This document shows, piece after piece, positions 54,432 through 64,000 of a stretch of DNA of 64,000 bases. The translations under genes and the position numbers were made by a program. The DNA comes from Pseudomonadota bacterium. GTDB lineage: Bacteria; Pseudomonadota; Alphaproteobacteria; Acetobacterales; Acetobacteraceae. The number at the start of each line of letters is the position of its first letter. The first letter of the stretch is position 1. The notes beneath the pieces were generated by a model. The model saw nothing but the letters and a program-made list of their open reading frames with translations, was not told the DNA's origin and did not search any database. The stretch covers positions 1 to 64,000 of the forward strand of contig JAJZBM010000002.1 in NCBI GenBank assembly GCA_021798915.1. The letters run 5' to 3'.

Positions 54432-57400
54432 ATGATCTCGGCAGTTTTCGTCGATCGCCCACGCCTTGCGATGGTGATCGCGATCGTCACCACGCTCGCC
54501 GGCATCCTCGCCATGCTGCGCATTCCGGTGGCGCAATTCCCCGATATCGTGCCACCGCAGGTGACGGTGACGGCGAGCTATCCCGGCGCCTCGGCCGATG
54601 TCGTGGAAACCAATATCGCCCAGCCGATCGAAAGCCAGGTGGTCGGCGTCGATCGCATGCTGTACATGAAATCGAACAGCGGCAATGACGGCAGCTACAC
54701 GCTGAACACCAGCTTCTCGCTCGACACCAACCCCGATATCGACGTCGTCAACGTCAACAACCGGGTGCAGACGGCGATGTCGCAGTTGCCCGCCGAAGTG
54801 CAGCAGGAAGGGCTGGTGGTGCAGAAGAAATCCGCCGCCGTGCTGCAGTTCGTCATCCTCTACAGCGAGAACGGCAAGCAGGATCCGTTGTTCATCACTA
54901 ATTATGTGATCATCAACGTCCTCGACAAGATCTCGCGCACGCCGGGGGTCGGGCAAGCGTCGCTGTTTGCCAAGATGAATTATTCGATGCGCATCTGGTT
55001 CGATGTCCAGCGCCTCGTCAGCCTCAACCTCTCGCCCTCCGACGTCATCGCCGCGATCCAGGCGCAAAACGTCCAGGCGCCGGTCGGGCGTGTCGGCGCG
55101 CGGCCGATCGGCCCCGATCAGCAATTCCAGCTCAACGTCCAGACCCAGGGGCAGCTCAAGACCCCGAAGCAGTTCGGCGAAATCGTGCTGCGTGCCTTCC
55201 CCGATGGCTCGGTGTTGCGGGTGCGCGATGTCGCGCGGGTCGAGATGGGGGCGCAGAACGAGGACAGCGAGAGCCGCATCGATGGCCGCCCCGGCGTTCC
55301 GATCGGCATCTATCTCTCCCCCGGCGCCAACGCCGTCGCCACCGCCGCGGCGGTGAACCAGACCCTCGCCGATCTCAGCAAGCGCTTTCCCGAGGGGCTG
55401 AAGGCGCGGGTGATGTATGACAGCACCACCTTCGTCTCGGACACCATCCATGAGGTGATCCGCACCCTCACCGAGGCGTTTTTGCTGGTCGTGCTCGTCG
55501 TCTATCTCTTCCTCGGCAATTTCCGCGCGACCATCATCCCGACGGTCGCGGTGCCGGTCAGCCTGATCGGCACCTTCGCCGCCCTGCTTGCGCTCGGCTA
55601 TTCCGCCAATACCGTCTCGCTGCTCGCCATGGTGCTCGCGATCGGCATCGTCGTCGATGACGCGATCGTCGTCGTCGAGAATGTCGAGCGGGTGATGGAG
55701 GAGGAGCCGGAAATCTCCCCGGCCGAAGCGACCAAGAAAGCGATGCGCCAGATCACCGCGCCGATCATCGCCATCACCCTGGTTCTGCTTTCGGTGTTCG
55801 TGCCGATCGCCTTCATCCCCGGGCTTTCGGGGACGTTGTTTCGCCAGTTCGCGGTCACCATCAGTTCGGCGATGCTGATTTCGGCGATCAACGCGCTGAC
55901 CCTCTCGCCCGCGCTCTGCGCCGTTTTCCTCCGCCATACCGGCAAAAAGCGTGGCCCGATCGGCCAGATGCTGCGCGGCATCGATTTCCTGCGTGATGGC
56001 TACGCCGCGATCGTGCGCCGTCTTCTGCGCGTCTCGGTGCTGGCGCTGGTGCTGATCGCGGTTTTCGCGCTCGGCATCTGGGGATTGTCACGCCAAACGC
56101 CGACCGGATTCCTGCCCGAGGAGGATCAGGGCGCGTTCTTCATCGCCGTCCAATTGCCCGATGGCGCCTCGGTCGCGCGCACGTCGGCGACGACACGGGA
56201 AGTCGAGGCGATCCTCGCGAAAATGCCGGAGGTCGAGCATACGCTCTCGATCATCGGCTTCTCGCTGCTCGATTACGTCTCCGAGCCCAATGCCGCTTTC
56301 ATGGTCGCCCGTCTCAAGCCCTTCGCCGACCGCAAGGGGGCTGCGAGTTCGGCGCAGGCCCTGATCCGCAAGACCTTTGGGGCGGCGATGGGCATCCGCT
56401 CGGCGACCGTGTTTCCCTTCAACCTGCCGCCGATCATCGGGCTCTCCACCTCTGGCGGCTTCGAATACGAGTTGGAGGGGCTGGAGGGGCAGGATCCGGT
56501 GACCATGGGCAGCGTCATGAACGGCCTGCTCGCCGCCGCCAATCGCGACCCCCACCTGGCCCGAGTGTTCTCCACCTTCACCGCGAGCAACCCGTCGATC
56601 TATCTCGATATCGACCGCGAGAAGGCGCAGGCCCTCGGCCTCAACATCAGCGACGTCTTCACCGCCCTCCAAGCGACGCTGGGCGGCATCTACATCAATA
56701 ATTTCAGCCTCTACGGCCGCACCTGGCAGGTGAATATCGAGGGCGAGGCGACGAACCGGCGCGATTTCTCCGACATCTGGCAGATCTATGTGCGCAACAA
56801 TGTCGGCCAGATGGTGCCGCTCCGCTCGATCGCCGAACTGCGCATCGTGCAAGGGCCGCAGGTGATCATCCGCTACAATAATTACCGCGCCATCTCGATT
56901 CTCGGCAGCCCCGCGCCCGGTGCCTCCTCGGGGGACGCGCTGGCGGCGATGGCCTCGGTCTCGGCGAACACGCTGCCACCGGGCTATGCGTTCGAGTGGA
57001 CCGGCACCGCCTATCAGGAGCAGCTCGCCTCCGGGCGCACCGGGTTCATTCTCGCGCTCGCGGTGTTGTTCGCCTATCTGTTCCTGGTCGGGCTCTATGA
57101 AAGCTGGGTGATCCCGATCCCGGTTTTGCTTTCGGTCATCGTCGGCGTCACCGGCTCGTTCATCGCCCTTCTCGTCTCCGGCCTTTCGCTCGATCTCTAC
57201 GCCCAGATCGGCCTCGTCGTTCTGATCGCGCTCGCCGCCAAGAACGGCATCCTGATCGTCGAGTTCGCAAAAGAACGCCGCGAGGAGGGGCTGCCGATCC
57301 GCGAGGCGGCGGCACTTGGGGCGAAAACCCGGTTTCGCGCCGTGATGATGACCTCGGTCGCCTTCATCCTCGGCCTCGTGCCGCTGGTCTGGGCGGAGGG

Positions 57401-57584
57401 GGCGGCGATGCTGAGCCGGCGCGGCATCGGGACGGCGGTGTTCGGCGGCATGATCGCCGCGAGTTCGATCGGCATCTTTCTGATCCCGATGCTCTATGTC
57501 ATCTTCCAGACCCTTCGCGAGCGGGTGAAAGCGCGGTTCTCACGCAAGCGTGCGCATGCCCCCGCCGCAGCGGTGGGAGAATAG
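54432..57584 (+). CDS. RND multidrug efflux pump, HAE1 type
   Basis: 1050 residues, the usual AcrB/MexB length. [20 protein letters not shown] and the [20 protein letters not shown] porter segment open it; the proton-relay Asp pair lies in [19 protein letters not shown], with [16 protein letters not shown] in the second half and FLILPML-like C-terminal helices. It is a proton-driven exporter of drugs or other amphiphiles. With the adaptor and channel it makes a complete tripartite system probably under the divergent TetR gene. The substrate is unknown. Confidence 0.95.
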   Translation: MISAVFVDRPRLAMVIAIVTTLAGILAMLRIPVAQFPDIVPPQVTVTASYPGASADVVETNIAQPIESQVVGVDRMLYMKSNSGNDGSYTLNTSFSLDTNPDIDVVNVNNRVQTAMSQLPAEVQQEGLVVQKKSAAVLQFVILYSENGKQDPLFITNYVIINVLDKISRTPGVGQASLFAKMNYSMRIWFDVQRLVSLNLSPSDVIAAIQAQNVQAPVGRVGARPIGPDQQFQLNVQTQGQLKTPKQFGEIVLRAFPDGSVLRVRDVARVEMGAQNEDSESRIDGRPGVPIGIYLSPGANAVATAAAVNQTLADLSKRFPEGLKARVMYDSTTFVSDTIHEVIRTLTEAFLLVVLVVYLFLGNFRATIIPTVAVPVSLIGTFAALLALGYSANTVSLLAMVLAIGIVVDDAIVVVENVERVMEEEPEISPAEATKKAMRQITAPIIAITLVLLSVFVPIAFIPGLSGTLFRQFAVTISSAMLISAINALTLSPALCAVFLRHTGKKRGPIGQMLRGIDFLRDGYAAIVRRLLRVSVLALVLIAVFALGIWGLSRQTPTGFLPEEDQGAFFIAVQLPDGASVARTSATTREVEAILAKMPEVEHTLSIIGFSLLDYVSEPNAAFMVARLKPFADRKGAASSAQALIRKTFGAAMGIRSATVFPFNLPPIIGLSTSGGFEYELEGLEGQDPVTMGSVMNGLLAAANRDPHLARVFSTFTASNPSIYLDIDREKAQALGLNISDVFTALQATLGGIYINNFSLYGRTWQVNIEGEATNRRDFSDIWQIYVRNNVGQMVPLRSIAELRIVQGPQVIIRYNNYRAISILGSPAPGASSGDALAAMASVSANTLPPGYAFEWTGTAYQEQLASGRTGFILALAVLFAYLFLVGLYESWVIPIPVLLSVIVGVTGSFIALLVSGLSLDLYAQIGLVVLIALAAKNGILIVEFAKERREEGLPIREAAALGAKTRFRAVMMTSVAFILGLVPLVWAEGAAMLSRRGIGTAVFGGMIAASSIGIFLIPMLYVIFQTLRERVKARFSRKRAHAPAAAVGE

Positions 57585-57671
57585 GCGCCGGCGCGGCGGG
57601 GGGCTTGGCCTCGGGCGCCGGGCGCGCCAATCTGTCACGAGGTTACAAACGGGAAGCGGAGAGCGAGAGCG

Positions 57672-60002
57672 ATGACCAAATTCGGCTTGGCCCAACCGGT
57701 GCGGCGGGTGGAAGACCCGCGCCTTCTCAAGGGGGATGGCCGCTATACCGACGATATCACCCCCCCCGGCACGCTGATCGGGGTGGTGCTGAGAAGCCCC
57801 CATGCCCATGCCGCCATCGCCCGGATCGATGTCACGCAGGCGCGGAAATGCCCCGGCGTGGTCGCGGTCTATACCCATACCGATCTCGCCGAGGATGGCA
57901 TCGGCACGCTGCCTTGCGCGATTCCGCTCAATAACCGCGACGGCAGCCCGCGTTTCGACCCGCCGCATCCGGTGCTGGCGGACGGTGCCGTGCGCCATGT
58001 CGGCGACCCGGTCGCCTTCATCGTCGCCGAGACCGCGCAGGCGGCGCGCGACGGCGCCGAGGCGGTCGAGATCGAATACGATGTCCTGCCGGCGACCACC
58101 GATCTCGCCCACGCGACCGAGGCAGGACAGCCGCTGGTCTGGGCGGGGGCGACGCGTAACATGTGTTTCGATTGGGAAACCGGCGACCGGGCCAAGACCG
58201 AGGCGCTATTCGCCAAGGCCGCCCATGTCACCCGCTTGACCATCATCAATAACCGTGTCGTCGTCAACAGCATGGAGGCGCGCGCGGCACTCGCCGAATT
58301 CGATACCGCCTCGGGGCGCTGGACGCTGACCACCAACACCCAGGGCGGCTGGGTTCTGAAGCAGTTGCTTGCCGATGCCCTCTTCAAGGTCGGCGCCGAC
58401 AAATTCCGTATCATCACCCCCGATGTCGGCGGCGGCTTCGGCATGAAGCTGTTCCTCTACGCCGAGCACGCCCTCACCTGTTATGCCGCGCGCAAGCTCG
58501 CGCGGCCGGTGAAATGGCGCTCCGAACGCAGCGAGGCGTTTCTCTCCGATACGCAGGGCCGCGCCAATGTCACCTTCGGTGAAATCGCCCTCGACGCCGA
58601 TCACCAATTTCTTGCCCTGCGCACCAAGAACTACGCCGATATGGGCGCCTATCTCTCGACCTTCGCGCCCTTCATCCCGACCGGCGCCGGCACCAAGGTT
58701 CTCGCCAGCGTCTATGGATTCCAGGCAATCTACGCCAATGTCATCGGGGTTTTCACCAACACCGTGCCGGTCGACGCCTATCGTGGTGCAGGAAGGCCGG
58801 AGAGCAATTACCTCGTCGAGCGGTTGATCGACGCTGCGGCGCGCGAACTCAAGCTCGACGCCATCGAACTCCGCAAGCGCAATCTCGTCCAGCCTGCCGC
58901 CATGCCCTACACCTCGGCGATGGGGCAGACCTATGACAGCGGCGATTTCGGCCGGGTGATGGAGGCGGCCCTCGGCAAAATCGATTACGCCGGCTTCCCC
59001 GCCCGCCAGGCAGAGGCGCTGCGGCGCGGCAGGCTGCGCGGCATCGGCCTCGCCTATTATCTCGAAGCGACCGGCGGCGCCCCGAGCGAGCGCGCCGAGA
59101 TCCGCTTCGCCGCCGATGGCGGCGTCGATCTCTATGTCGGCACGCAATCCACCGGCCAGGGGCATGAAACCGCCTATGTCATGCTGACCGCCAACCGCCT
59201 CGGCATCGATCCCGACAAAATCCGCGTCCGCCAGGGCGATACCGACGAAATCCCGACCGGCGGCGGCACCGGCGGCGCGCGCAGCCTCTACTCCGAAGGT
59301 CAGGCCATCCTCGCCACGGTCGCGACAGTGATCGAGAAGGGCAAGGCCGCCGCCGCCGAGATGCTGGAGGCGAGTGTCGCCGATATCGTCTTCGATGACG
59401 GCCAGTTCTCGATCGTCGGCACCGATCGCGGGGTGGACATTCTCGCTCTCGCCCGGCGGCAGCGGGAAAGCCGCGCTGCGGGGCGCGAGGTCGAATTGCT
59501 CGATACCGCCGAGGTCGCGCGCATCGACAGCCATACCTTCCCCAATGGCTGCCACATGGCGGAGGTCGAGGTCGATCCCGAGACCGGCGTCACGCGCGTC
59601 ATCCGCTACATCGTTTGCGACGATGTCGGCCGCGCGATCAACCCGATGATCGTGCGCGGCCAGGTGCATGGCGGCGTGGCGCAGGGCATCGGCCAGGCGC
59701 TCCTCGAAAACACCGTCTATGATCCGCAATCCGGGCAGTTGCTTGCCGGGAGCTTCATGGATTACGCGGTGCCGCGCGCCGATGACCTGCCCGAAATCGA
59801 GGTCGATCTGATCGAAGTGCCGTGCGGCACCAATCCGCTCGGCGTCAAGGGCGCGGGCGAAGCGGGCGCGGTCGGCAGCCCGCCGGCGGTGATCAACGCG
59901 CTGCTCAACGCGCTCGCCGCGCGCGGCGTCGCCGCGATCGACATGCCGGCAACCCCCGAGCGCGTCTGGCAGGCCCTGCACCAGGCCCGCCAAGCCGCCT
60001 GA
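57672..60002 (+). CDS. Molybdenum hydroxylase large subunit (xanthine dehydrogenase/CoxL family)
   Basis: 776 residues with the two molybdopterin domains of xanthine dehydrogenase/aldehyde oxidase type. The start RRVEDPRLLKGDGRYTDDI, the VGGGFGMKL block, VDAYRGAGRPE (the loop occupied by AYRCSFR in true CO dehydrogenase, so this is not form-I CoxL), and the catalytic Glu730 in KGAGEAGAVG are visible. The small [2Fe-2S] and FAD subunits are not next to it, so electron partners come from elsewhere. Substrate unknown; likely an aldehyde or heterocycle. Confidence 0.88.
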   Translation: MTKFGLAQPVRRVEDPRLLKGDGRYTDDITPPGTLIGVVLRSPHAHAAIARIDVTQARKCPGVVAVYTHTDLAEDGIGTLPCAIPLNNRDGSPRFDPPHPVLADGAVRHVGDPVAFIVAETAQAARDGAEAVEIEYDVLPATTDLAHATEAGQPLVWAGATRNMCFDWETGDRAKTEALFAKAAHVTRLTIINNRVVVNSMEARAALAEFDTASGRWTLTTNTQGGWVLKQLLADALFKVGADKFRIITPDVGGGFGMKLFLYAEHALTCYAARKLARPVKWRSERSEAFLSDTQGRANVTFGEIALDADHQFLALRTKNYADMGAYLSTFAPFIPTGAGTKVLASVYGFQAIYANVIGVFTNTVPVDAYRGAGRPESNYLVERLIDAAARELKLDAIELRKRNLVQPAAMPYTSAMGQTYDSGDFGRVMEAALGKIDYAGFPARQAEALRRGRLRGIGLAYYLEATGGAPSERAEIRFAADGGVDLYVGTQSTGQGHETAYVMLTANRLGIDPDKIRVRQGDTDEIPTGGGTGGARSLYSEGQAILATVATVIEKGKAAAAEMLEASVADIVFDDGQFSIVGTDRGVDILALARRQRESRAAGREVELLDTAEVARIDSHTFPNGCHMAEVEVDPETGVTRVIRYIVCDDVGRAINPMIVRGQVHGGVAQGIGQALLENTVYDPQSGQLLAGSFMDYAVPRADDLPEIEVDLIEVPCGTNPLGVKGAGEAGAVGSPPAVINALLNALAARGVAAIDMPATPERVWQALHQARQAA

Positions 60003-60020
60003 GCGATCCGCCGCGCGCCG

Positions 60021-60692
60021 TCAGTCGGGAAAGCCGATGAAGGTTGCAACTTCATCGAGCGGCGCGCGGTCGCTGCGGAGCGCATTGGCCGGGGCACTTT
60101 CATCGCCATGGCCAAGCGCGATCGCGGCGAACAGCACGTGCGCTTCGGGGATGGGGACGAAGCGGCGGACGATGCCGGGATAGCGTGACCAGCATTCCTG
60201 GGCGCAGCTTTGCAGCCCTTCGGCGAGCAGAAGCAGCATGACGCTTTGCATCCACATGCCGAGATCGGCCCATTGCGGCGGCCCCATGAAACGCGGCGTG
60301 TGGATGAACAAGGCCGCCGGGGCGCCGAAAAACTGATAATTCCGGCCCAGCCAACAGAGCCGCGCCGCCTTGTCTTCACGCGGGATGCCGAGGGCTGCGT
60401 ATAATTGCTCGCCATTCGCGAAGCGGCGGGTGCGGTAAGGCTCGGGGAGATGCGGGGGATAAATCGCGTATTCTGGCTCCGGCTCGACCGCGCCATAGCT
60501 CTCCGCCATCGCCCGCTTGAGTGCCGCGAGCGGCGCGCCGGCCACGGCGGTGATGTGCCAGGGCTGCACATTGCCGCCGGAGGGCGCACGATTGGCCACC
60601 GCCATCACCCGCCGCAGGATCGCGGGATCGACGGCCGTCGGCAGAAAACCACGCACCGACCGGCGCCCCATAACCGCCTCTCTGACATCCAT
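60021..60692 (-). CDS. Nitroreductase-family flavoprotein
   Basis: 223 residues. RRSVRGFLPTAVDPAILRRV and NRAPSGGNVQPWHI are the FMN-binding opening of the nitroreductase family; the middle FFGAPAALFIHTPRFMGPPQWADLGMWMQ and the late CAQECWSRYPGIVR fit. It would use NAD(P)H to reduce nitro compounds or quinones. ATG 60692 is preferred to a longer start at 60737. It converges on the hydroxylase gene. Confidence 0.87.
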   Translation of the reverse strand: MDVREAVMGRRSVRGFLPTAVDPAILRRVMAVANRAPSGGNVQPWHITAVAGAPLAALKRAMAESYGAVEPEPEYAIYPPHLPEPYRTRRFANGEQLYAALGIPREDKAARLCWLGRNYQFFGAPAALFIHTPRFMGPPQWADLGMWMQSVMLLLLAEGLQSCAQECWSRYPGIVRRFVPIPEAHVLFAAIALGHGDESAPANALRSDRAPLDEVATFIGFPD

Positions 60693-60774
60693 CTCGCCCG
60701 CGCACCTCCCAGCGTTTGATCGGAAAAATCCACGCAAGAAGAAATTTTTATCTTATTTGACCGGGGACCACGAG

Positions 60775-62256
60775 TCAGTGCGCACCAGCCGCCAACGCCG
60801 CTCCCGGCTTGTCATGCAGGGCCAATCGGTCCACCAAGGTTTGACTGGCCTCGTTCATGCCGATGATCTCGACGGGAACGCCATGATGGCGGAACTTCAG
60901 CACCACCCGGTCGAGCGCGTTGATCCCGGTAATGTCCCAGAAATGGGCCGCATGCACATCAAGGACGACGCCGCGCAGTTCCTCCCGGAAGTCGAACGCG
61001 TTGTGGAAGGCCTCCGCCGTGGCAAAGAAGATCTGACCCGTCACCCGATAGGTCCGGACGGCAAGGGTTGCATCCATAACCGAGGTCACATTGAAAAAAC
61101 GCGACACTTTCTGAGCGAAGAACAAGCCACTCAGGATCACGCCTGCCAGGACACCCATGGCGAGATCATGCGTCATGACGACGACAATGACGGTCACCAG
61201 CATCACCAGGCTGGAACTCTTGGGGTTGGTGGCGAGCGCCCGGGCGGACTTCCACTGGAACGTGTTAATCGAGACCATGATCATTACGGCCACCAGCGCC
61301 GCCATGGGAATCTGCTTCACCCAGGGGCCAAGGACAACGATCAGGAACAGAAGGAATATGCCTGCCCACAGGCATGACAGACGCCCCCGCCCCCCGGAGG
61401 AGACGTTGATGACGGACTGTCCAATCATCGCGCAACCCGCCATGCCTCCGAAGAAACCGGAGGTGATGTTGGCCAGCCCTTGCCCCGCGCATTCGCGGTT
61501 CTTGTTCGAGGTGGAATCGGTCATCTCGTCGATAATCGCTGCGGTCATCAAACTTTCCAGCAAGCCGACCATCGTGAGTGTCAATGCGTAGGGCAGGATG
61601 ATCCGCAGGGTCTCGAAGGTGAACGGCACCTGCGGCAAGGCGAAGGCCGGCAGTTCATGCGGCAAGCGCCCCATATCGCCGACCAAATGCAGCTTCAGTC
61701 CGGCGACCATGGAGAACGCGGTCAACAGAATGATGGCAACGAGAGGCGATGGGATCGCCTTGGTCAGGCGTGGCAACAGGTAAATGATCGCCAATCCGGC
61801 CGCGACCATGGCGTAGACTTGCCAGCCATGACCGATCAACTCGGGGAGTTGGGCGAGGAAGATGAGAATGGCCAGTGCGTTCACGAAGCCGGTCACGACC
61901 GAGCGTGAGACGAAACGCATCAGATCTCCGAGGCGCAGCGCGCTGGCCAGAAGCTGTAGGACGCCGGCCAGGATCGTTGCGGCAAAAAGATAGCCGACGC
62001 CGTGCTCCTTCACGAGCGTGACCATGACCAGCGCCGTCGCTCCGGTCGCGGCGGAGATCATCGCTGGCCGCCCGCCGGCGATAGCCGTGATGACGGCGAT
62101 ACAGAACGAGGCGTAGAGGCCCACTTTCGGATCGACCCCGGCGATGATGGAGAACGCGATAGCTTCCGGTATGAGCGCGAGAGCAACCACCGTGCCGGCC
62201 AGAAGGTCACGCGTGATATCTGGCACCCACTCGGCGCGCAATTTCGATAAGGTCAT
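60775..62256 (-). CDS. SulP-family anion transporter with STAS domain
   Basis: 493 residues. [20 protein letters not shown] is the SulP/SLC26 entry motif; about 12-14 helices follow, with [22 protein letters not shown] in the centre. A shortened STAS domain closes the protein (about 410-490; [24 protein letters not shown]). Members carry sulfate, bicarbonate or dicarboxylates; no partner gene reveals which. A fragment similar to this STAS region lies upstream. Confidence 0.93.
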   Translation of the reverse strand: MTLSKLRAEWVPDITRDLLAGTVVALALIPEAIAFSIIAGVDPKVGLYASFCIAVITAIAGGRPAMISAATGATALVMVTLVKEHGVGYLFAATILAGVLQLLASALRLGDLMRFVSRSVVTGFVNALAILIFLAQLPELIGHGWQVYAMVAAGLAIIYLLPRLTKAIPSPLVAIILLTAFSMVAGLKLHLVGDMGRLPHELPAFALPQVPFTFETLRIILPYALTLTMVGLLESLMTAAIIDEMTDSTSNKNRECAGQGLANITSGFFGGMAGCAMIGQSVINVSSGGRGRLSCLWAGIFLLFLIVVLGPWVKQIPMAALVAVMIMVSINTFQWKSARALATNPKSSSLVMLVTVIVVVMTHDLAMGVLAGVILSGLFFAQKVSRFFNVTSVMDATLAVRTYRVTGQIFFATAEAFHNAFDFREELRGVVLDVHAAHFWDITGINALDRVVLKFRHHGVPVEIIGMNEASQTLVDRLALHDKPGAALAAGAH

Positions 62257-62587
62257 GAAACACTTTCAATAGCCGACATCCGCGTCCGCGGATGGAGCAA
62301 TGGGGATGGTGGCAATTTCGCTGCCGGACCGGCAAGAAGCGGGTAACCGGCAGGAAGCGGGTAATAGGTGGAGAAGACGGGATTTATGGTGGCGTCGGCC
62401 GGCAAAGCGGCGAAATGCGATCCGTGATCATGCGCCTCTTATGGCAGGTGTTATGCTGCAATGCAACATGCTCGATGACTGACCTCCCCTGTTTCTTCGG
62501 ACCTTCCCCGCGGCACGGCTTCGGGCCACCCGCCCCCCATGCCCCGAGGATTCTTTCGTGTCTCAGCGAGAATGAGGGGATGCGTGA

Positions 62588-62674
62588 GGTGATGCCCCGG
62601 CAATGGGCCGAGTGGATATCAAAGACGGCACTCCACACTTCCGCCCGGAAGTCGAATGTGTCGCGGATCTGAAC
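62588..62674 (-). pseudogene. Fragment similar to the SulP STAS domain
   Basis: The minus-strand translation DTFDFRAEVWSAVFDIHSAH then C-R-G-I-T aligns with [20 protein letters not shown] then F-W-D-I-T of the adjacent SulP protein. The nucleotide context is also alike (CCGGAAGTCGAA in both). Flanking sequence does not continue the likeness in frame, so it is a degenerate partial duplicate or remnant of a related transporter. Confidence 0.6.
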
Positions 62675-62707
62675 CGTCCCGGCAAACCCAGAGCGGTTCA
62701 GATCCTC

Positions 62708-62763
62708 GATCGTCTCGGAACGATCGTCTCGGAACGATCGTCTCGAAACGAGCGTCTCGAAAC
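62708..62763 (+). repeat. Four 14-bp tandem repeats
   Basis: GATCGTCTCGGAAC at 62708 and 62722, then GATCGTCTCGAAAC at 62736 and GAGCGTCTCGAAAC at 62750. The graded divergence suggests growth by slippage. It lies in the decayed gap. Confidence 0.9.
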
Positions 62764-62818
62764 GAATCAGGAACGCCACCGCGCGTAACGATTCGCGGTG
62801 ACGTTCGGCTTTCGTCTC

Positions 62819-63145
62819 TCAGCGTACCGTCGAAAAACTAGTCGGCTGCAAGAAGCTGTTGGTGATCGAGGCGACGATCTGGCCGTCACGCTCGGTTTCG
62901 GCACGTTTGGCGATCCATTCCGGATCGGTCATGAAACCGTTCCAGATACGTTCGCGCTCGGCCATCGAATCCCAGGCGAGCAGATAGACCAGATCCTGAT
63001 TCGATTCCCCGACCAACACCGTCCAGAATCCCGCCTGGCGGATGCCGTGGCGCTTCCAGATCGCCAGCGTGATGGTCTCGAAGCGCTTGAGCAGCGCTGG
63101 CAGCCGCCCGGGCAGGCAGTGATAGACCCGCATCTCGTAGATCAT
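62819..63145 (-). CDS. NIPSNAP-family protein
   Basis: 108 residues. IYEMRVYHCLPGRLPALLKRFE, IRQAGFWTVLVGESNQDLVYLLAW and ERERIWNGFMTDPEW are typical of NIPSNAP ferredoxin-fold proteins, often linked to breakdown of aromatic or other small molecules; precise role unknown. ATG 63145 has AGAGGAAA upstream. The text above is given as separate short segments of the chain. Confidence 0.87.
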   Translation of the reverse strand: MIYEMRVYHCLPGRLPALLKRFETITLAIWKRHGIRQAGFWTVLVGESNQDLVYLLAWDSMAERERIWNGFMTDPEWIAKRAETERDGQIVASITNSFLQPTSFSTVR

Positions 63146-63318
63146 CGTTCGTTTCCTCTCTGCGCGCGGTCCAGAGCGCCGCGACGATGCGATCATGCGG
63201 GAATTGCATGACGGGGGGCAAGACAGCCGGGACGAAGCCGGGCAATATGGCGCTGTCCCAATATCCCCGCCGCGCGCATTCGGGCAGGCATCCGGCGGGC
63301 AAGAAGGAGTGCTGCGCC

Positions 63319-64000
63319 ATGACCGCGTTTCCCATCACCCGCGCCGCCACGCTGAAGGCGACGCCGCCCGATGCCAGCCTGAAATTCGGCACCGTATTCA
63401 CCGACCACATGTTCATGATGGAGTACGCGGAGGGACGCGGCTGGACCAATCCGCGCATCGAGCCCTATCACGCGCTCAGCCTCGATCCCGCGACCTGCGT
63501 GCTGCATTACGCGCAAGCGGTGTTCGACGGGCTGAAGGCGTTCCGCGGCGCCGATGGCGTGATCCGCATCTTCCGCCCCGACCGCCACGCCGCCCGGCTC
63601 AACCAATCCTGCGCGCGGCTCTGCATCCCCGCCCTCGATCCGGCCCTGGTCGAGCAATCCTTTCACGCTCTGGTCGGGTTGGAACAGCGCTGGGTGCCGA
63701 AACTGCCCGGCACCGCGCTCTATATCCGCCCGACGGTGATCGCGACCGAGCCTTTCCTCGGCGTCCGCCCGGCGACCACCTATCTCTATTACGTCATCCT
63801 GAGCCCGGTCGGCGCCTATTATCCGGAGGGGATGAACCCGGTGAAGATCCTCGCCAGCGACCGCCATGTCCGCGCTTTGCCCGGCGGCCTCGGCGCCGCC
63901 AAGACGGCGGGCAATTATGCGGCGAGCCTTTTCCCGGCCGAGGAGGCGCATCATCTCGGCTTCACCCAGGTGCTCTATCTCGACGGTGCCGAACACCGTT
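63319..64000 (+). CDS. ilvE: Branched-chain amino acid aminotransferase (runs off right edge)
   Basis: The first 227 residues of a class IV PLP aminotransferase that makes or degrades Leu, Ile and Val. KFGTVFTDHMFMMEYAEGRGW, LHYAQAVFDGLKAFRGADG and IRIFRPDRHAARLNQSCARL are BCAT signatures; the PLP lysine is K195 in GGLGAAKTAGNYAASL. AAGGAG lies upstream of ATG 63319. Open to the window end; typical members have about 360 residues, so roughly 130 are missing. Confidence 0.93.
   Translation, partial: MTAFPITRAATLKATPPDASLKFGTVFTDHMFMMEYAEGRGWTNPRIEPYHALSLDPATCVLHYAQAVFDGLKAFRGADGVIRIFRPDRHAARLNQSCARLCIPALDPALVEQSFHALVGLEQRWVPKLPGTALYIRPTVIATEPFLGVRPATTYLYYVILSPVGAYYPEGMNPVKILASDRHVRALPGGLGAAKTAGNYAASLFPAEEAHHLGFTQVLYLDGAEHR

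Larger units (their letters stand above)
62257..62818. other. Gene-poor gap with STAS-like remnant and tandem repeats
   Basis: 562 bases without an intact gene. It holds a direct repeat pair (GGCAAGAAGCGGGTAA and GGCAGGAAGCGGGTAA, about 62331-62364), a STAS-like coding remnant on the minus strand, and a 14-bp tandem repeat. It looks like decaying sequence left from a duplication of the SulP gene. Confidence 0.7.

Noticed and set aside
57672-60002. Calling the large subunit a CO dehydrogenase (coxL)
   Set aside because: The CO-specific AYRCSFR loop is replaced by AYRGAGR and the other two subunits are absent.

Overview
The window reads as chromosomal DNA of a high-GC alphaproteobacterium, most likely an Acetobacteraceae/Rhodospirillales member. 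This is inferred from the ubiG-lysC-ptsP and ispG-hisS-prfA gene orders, a Hint-domain secreted protein, an FlbT homologue and the general codon use; no rRNA or other marker gene is present to confirm it. Most of the window is tightly packed housekeeping and metabolic DNA with 4-bp ATGA/GTGA overlaps.

Layout. 0-5 kb: tail of an IS5-like transposase, then ppx/gppA-rlmE, guaB and an MHS-type MFS transporter. 5-9 kb (minus): a DUF4410 lipoprotein coupled to a polytopic membrane protein, and an adc-bdhA ketone-body pair. 9-20 kb: ubiG (minus), then lysC-nmo-ptsP and rodZ-ispG-[NYN]-hisS-prfA. A foreign-looking NYN nuclease gene with its own promoter, a predicted short structured RNA and an intrinsic terminator is inserted between ispG and hisS. 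20-27 kb: an acyl-CoA carboxyltransferase with a free biotin carrier, then a complete branched-chain-type ABC transporter (binding protein plus LivHMGF), facing ureidoglycolate lyase.

27-43 kb is the accessory part. It holds five genes for exported proteins with PEP-CTERM or PEP-CTERM-like tails, a CelD-type GNAT protein, an isolated flbT, a large Hint-domain protein, a quinoprotein-relay pair (zinc hydrolase plus SoxYZ-like carrier), an acyl-CoA ligase, a truncated glycosyltransferase, and an AT-rich island (about 39.95-43.2 kb) with a FeeM-like exosortase-associated acyltransferase. Two adjacent PEP-CTERM genes each have a sigma-54 -24/-12 promoter, and exactly 60 nt upstream of each promoter lies the same motif (TGTYMAGTTTTCCGAC). 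A third motif copy lies past the last gene of the pair and faces a decayed promoter. I read this as an enhancer-driven regulon of tandem units. No exosortase or regulator lies in the window.

43-64 kb: a ClC-CBS channel, an ACS-type MFS transporter, tadA, a C26 amidotransferase, rluB, rsmD, an M20 peptidase with a TetR regulator, a divergent RND efflux operon with a candidate TetR operator, an orphan molybdenum hydroxylase large subunit, a nitroreductase, a SulP transporter with a decayed STAS-like fragment upstream, a NIPSNAP protein and the start of ilvE.

One dispersed palindrome (GTTCTTTTTT/AAAAAAGAAC) occurs three times, always just downstream of a plus-strand stop codon. No tRNA, rRNA or CRISPR array was found.
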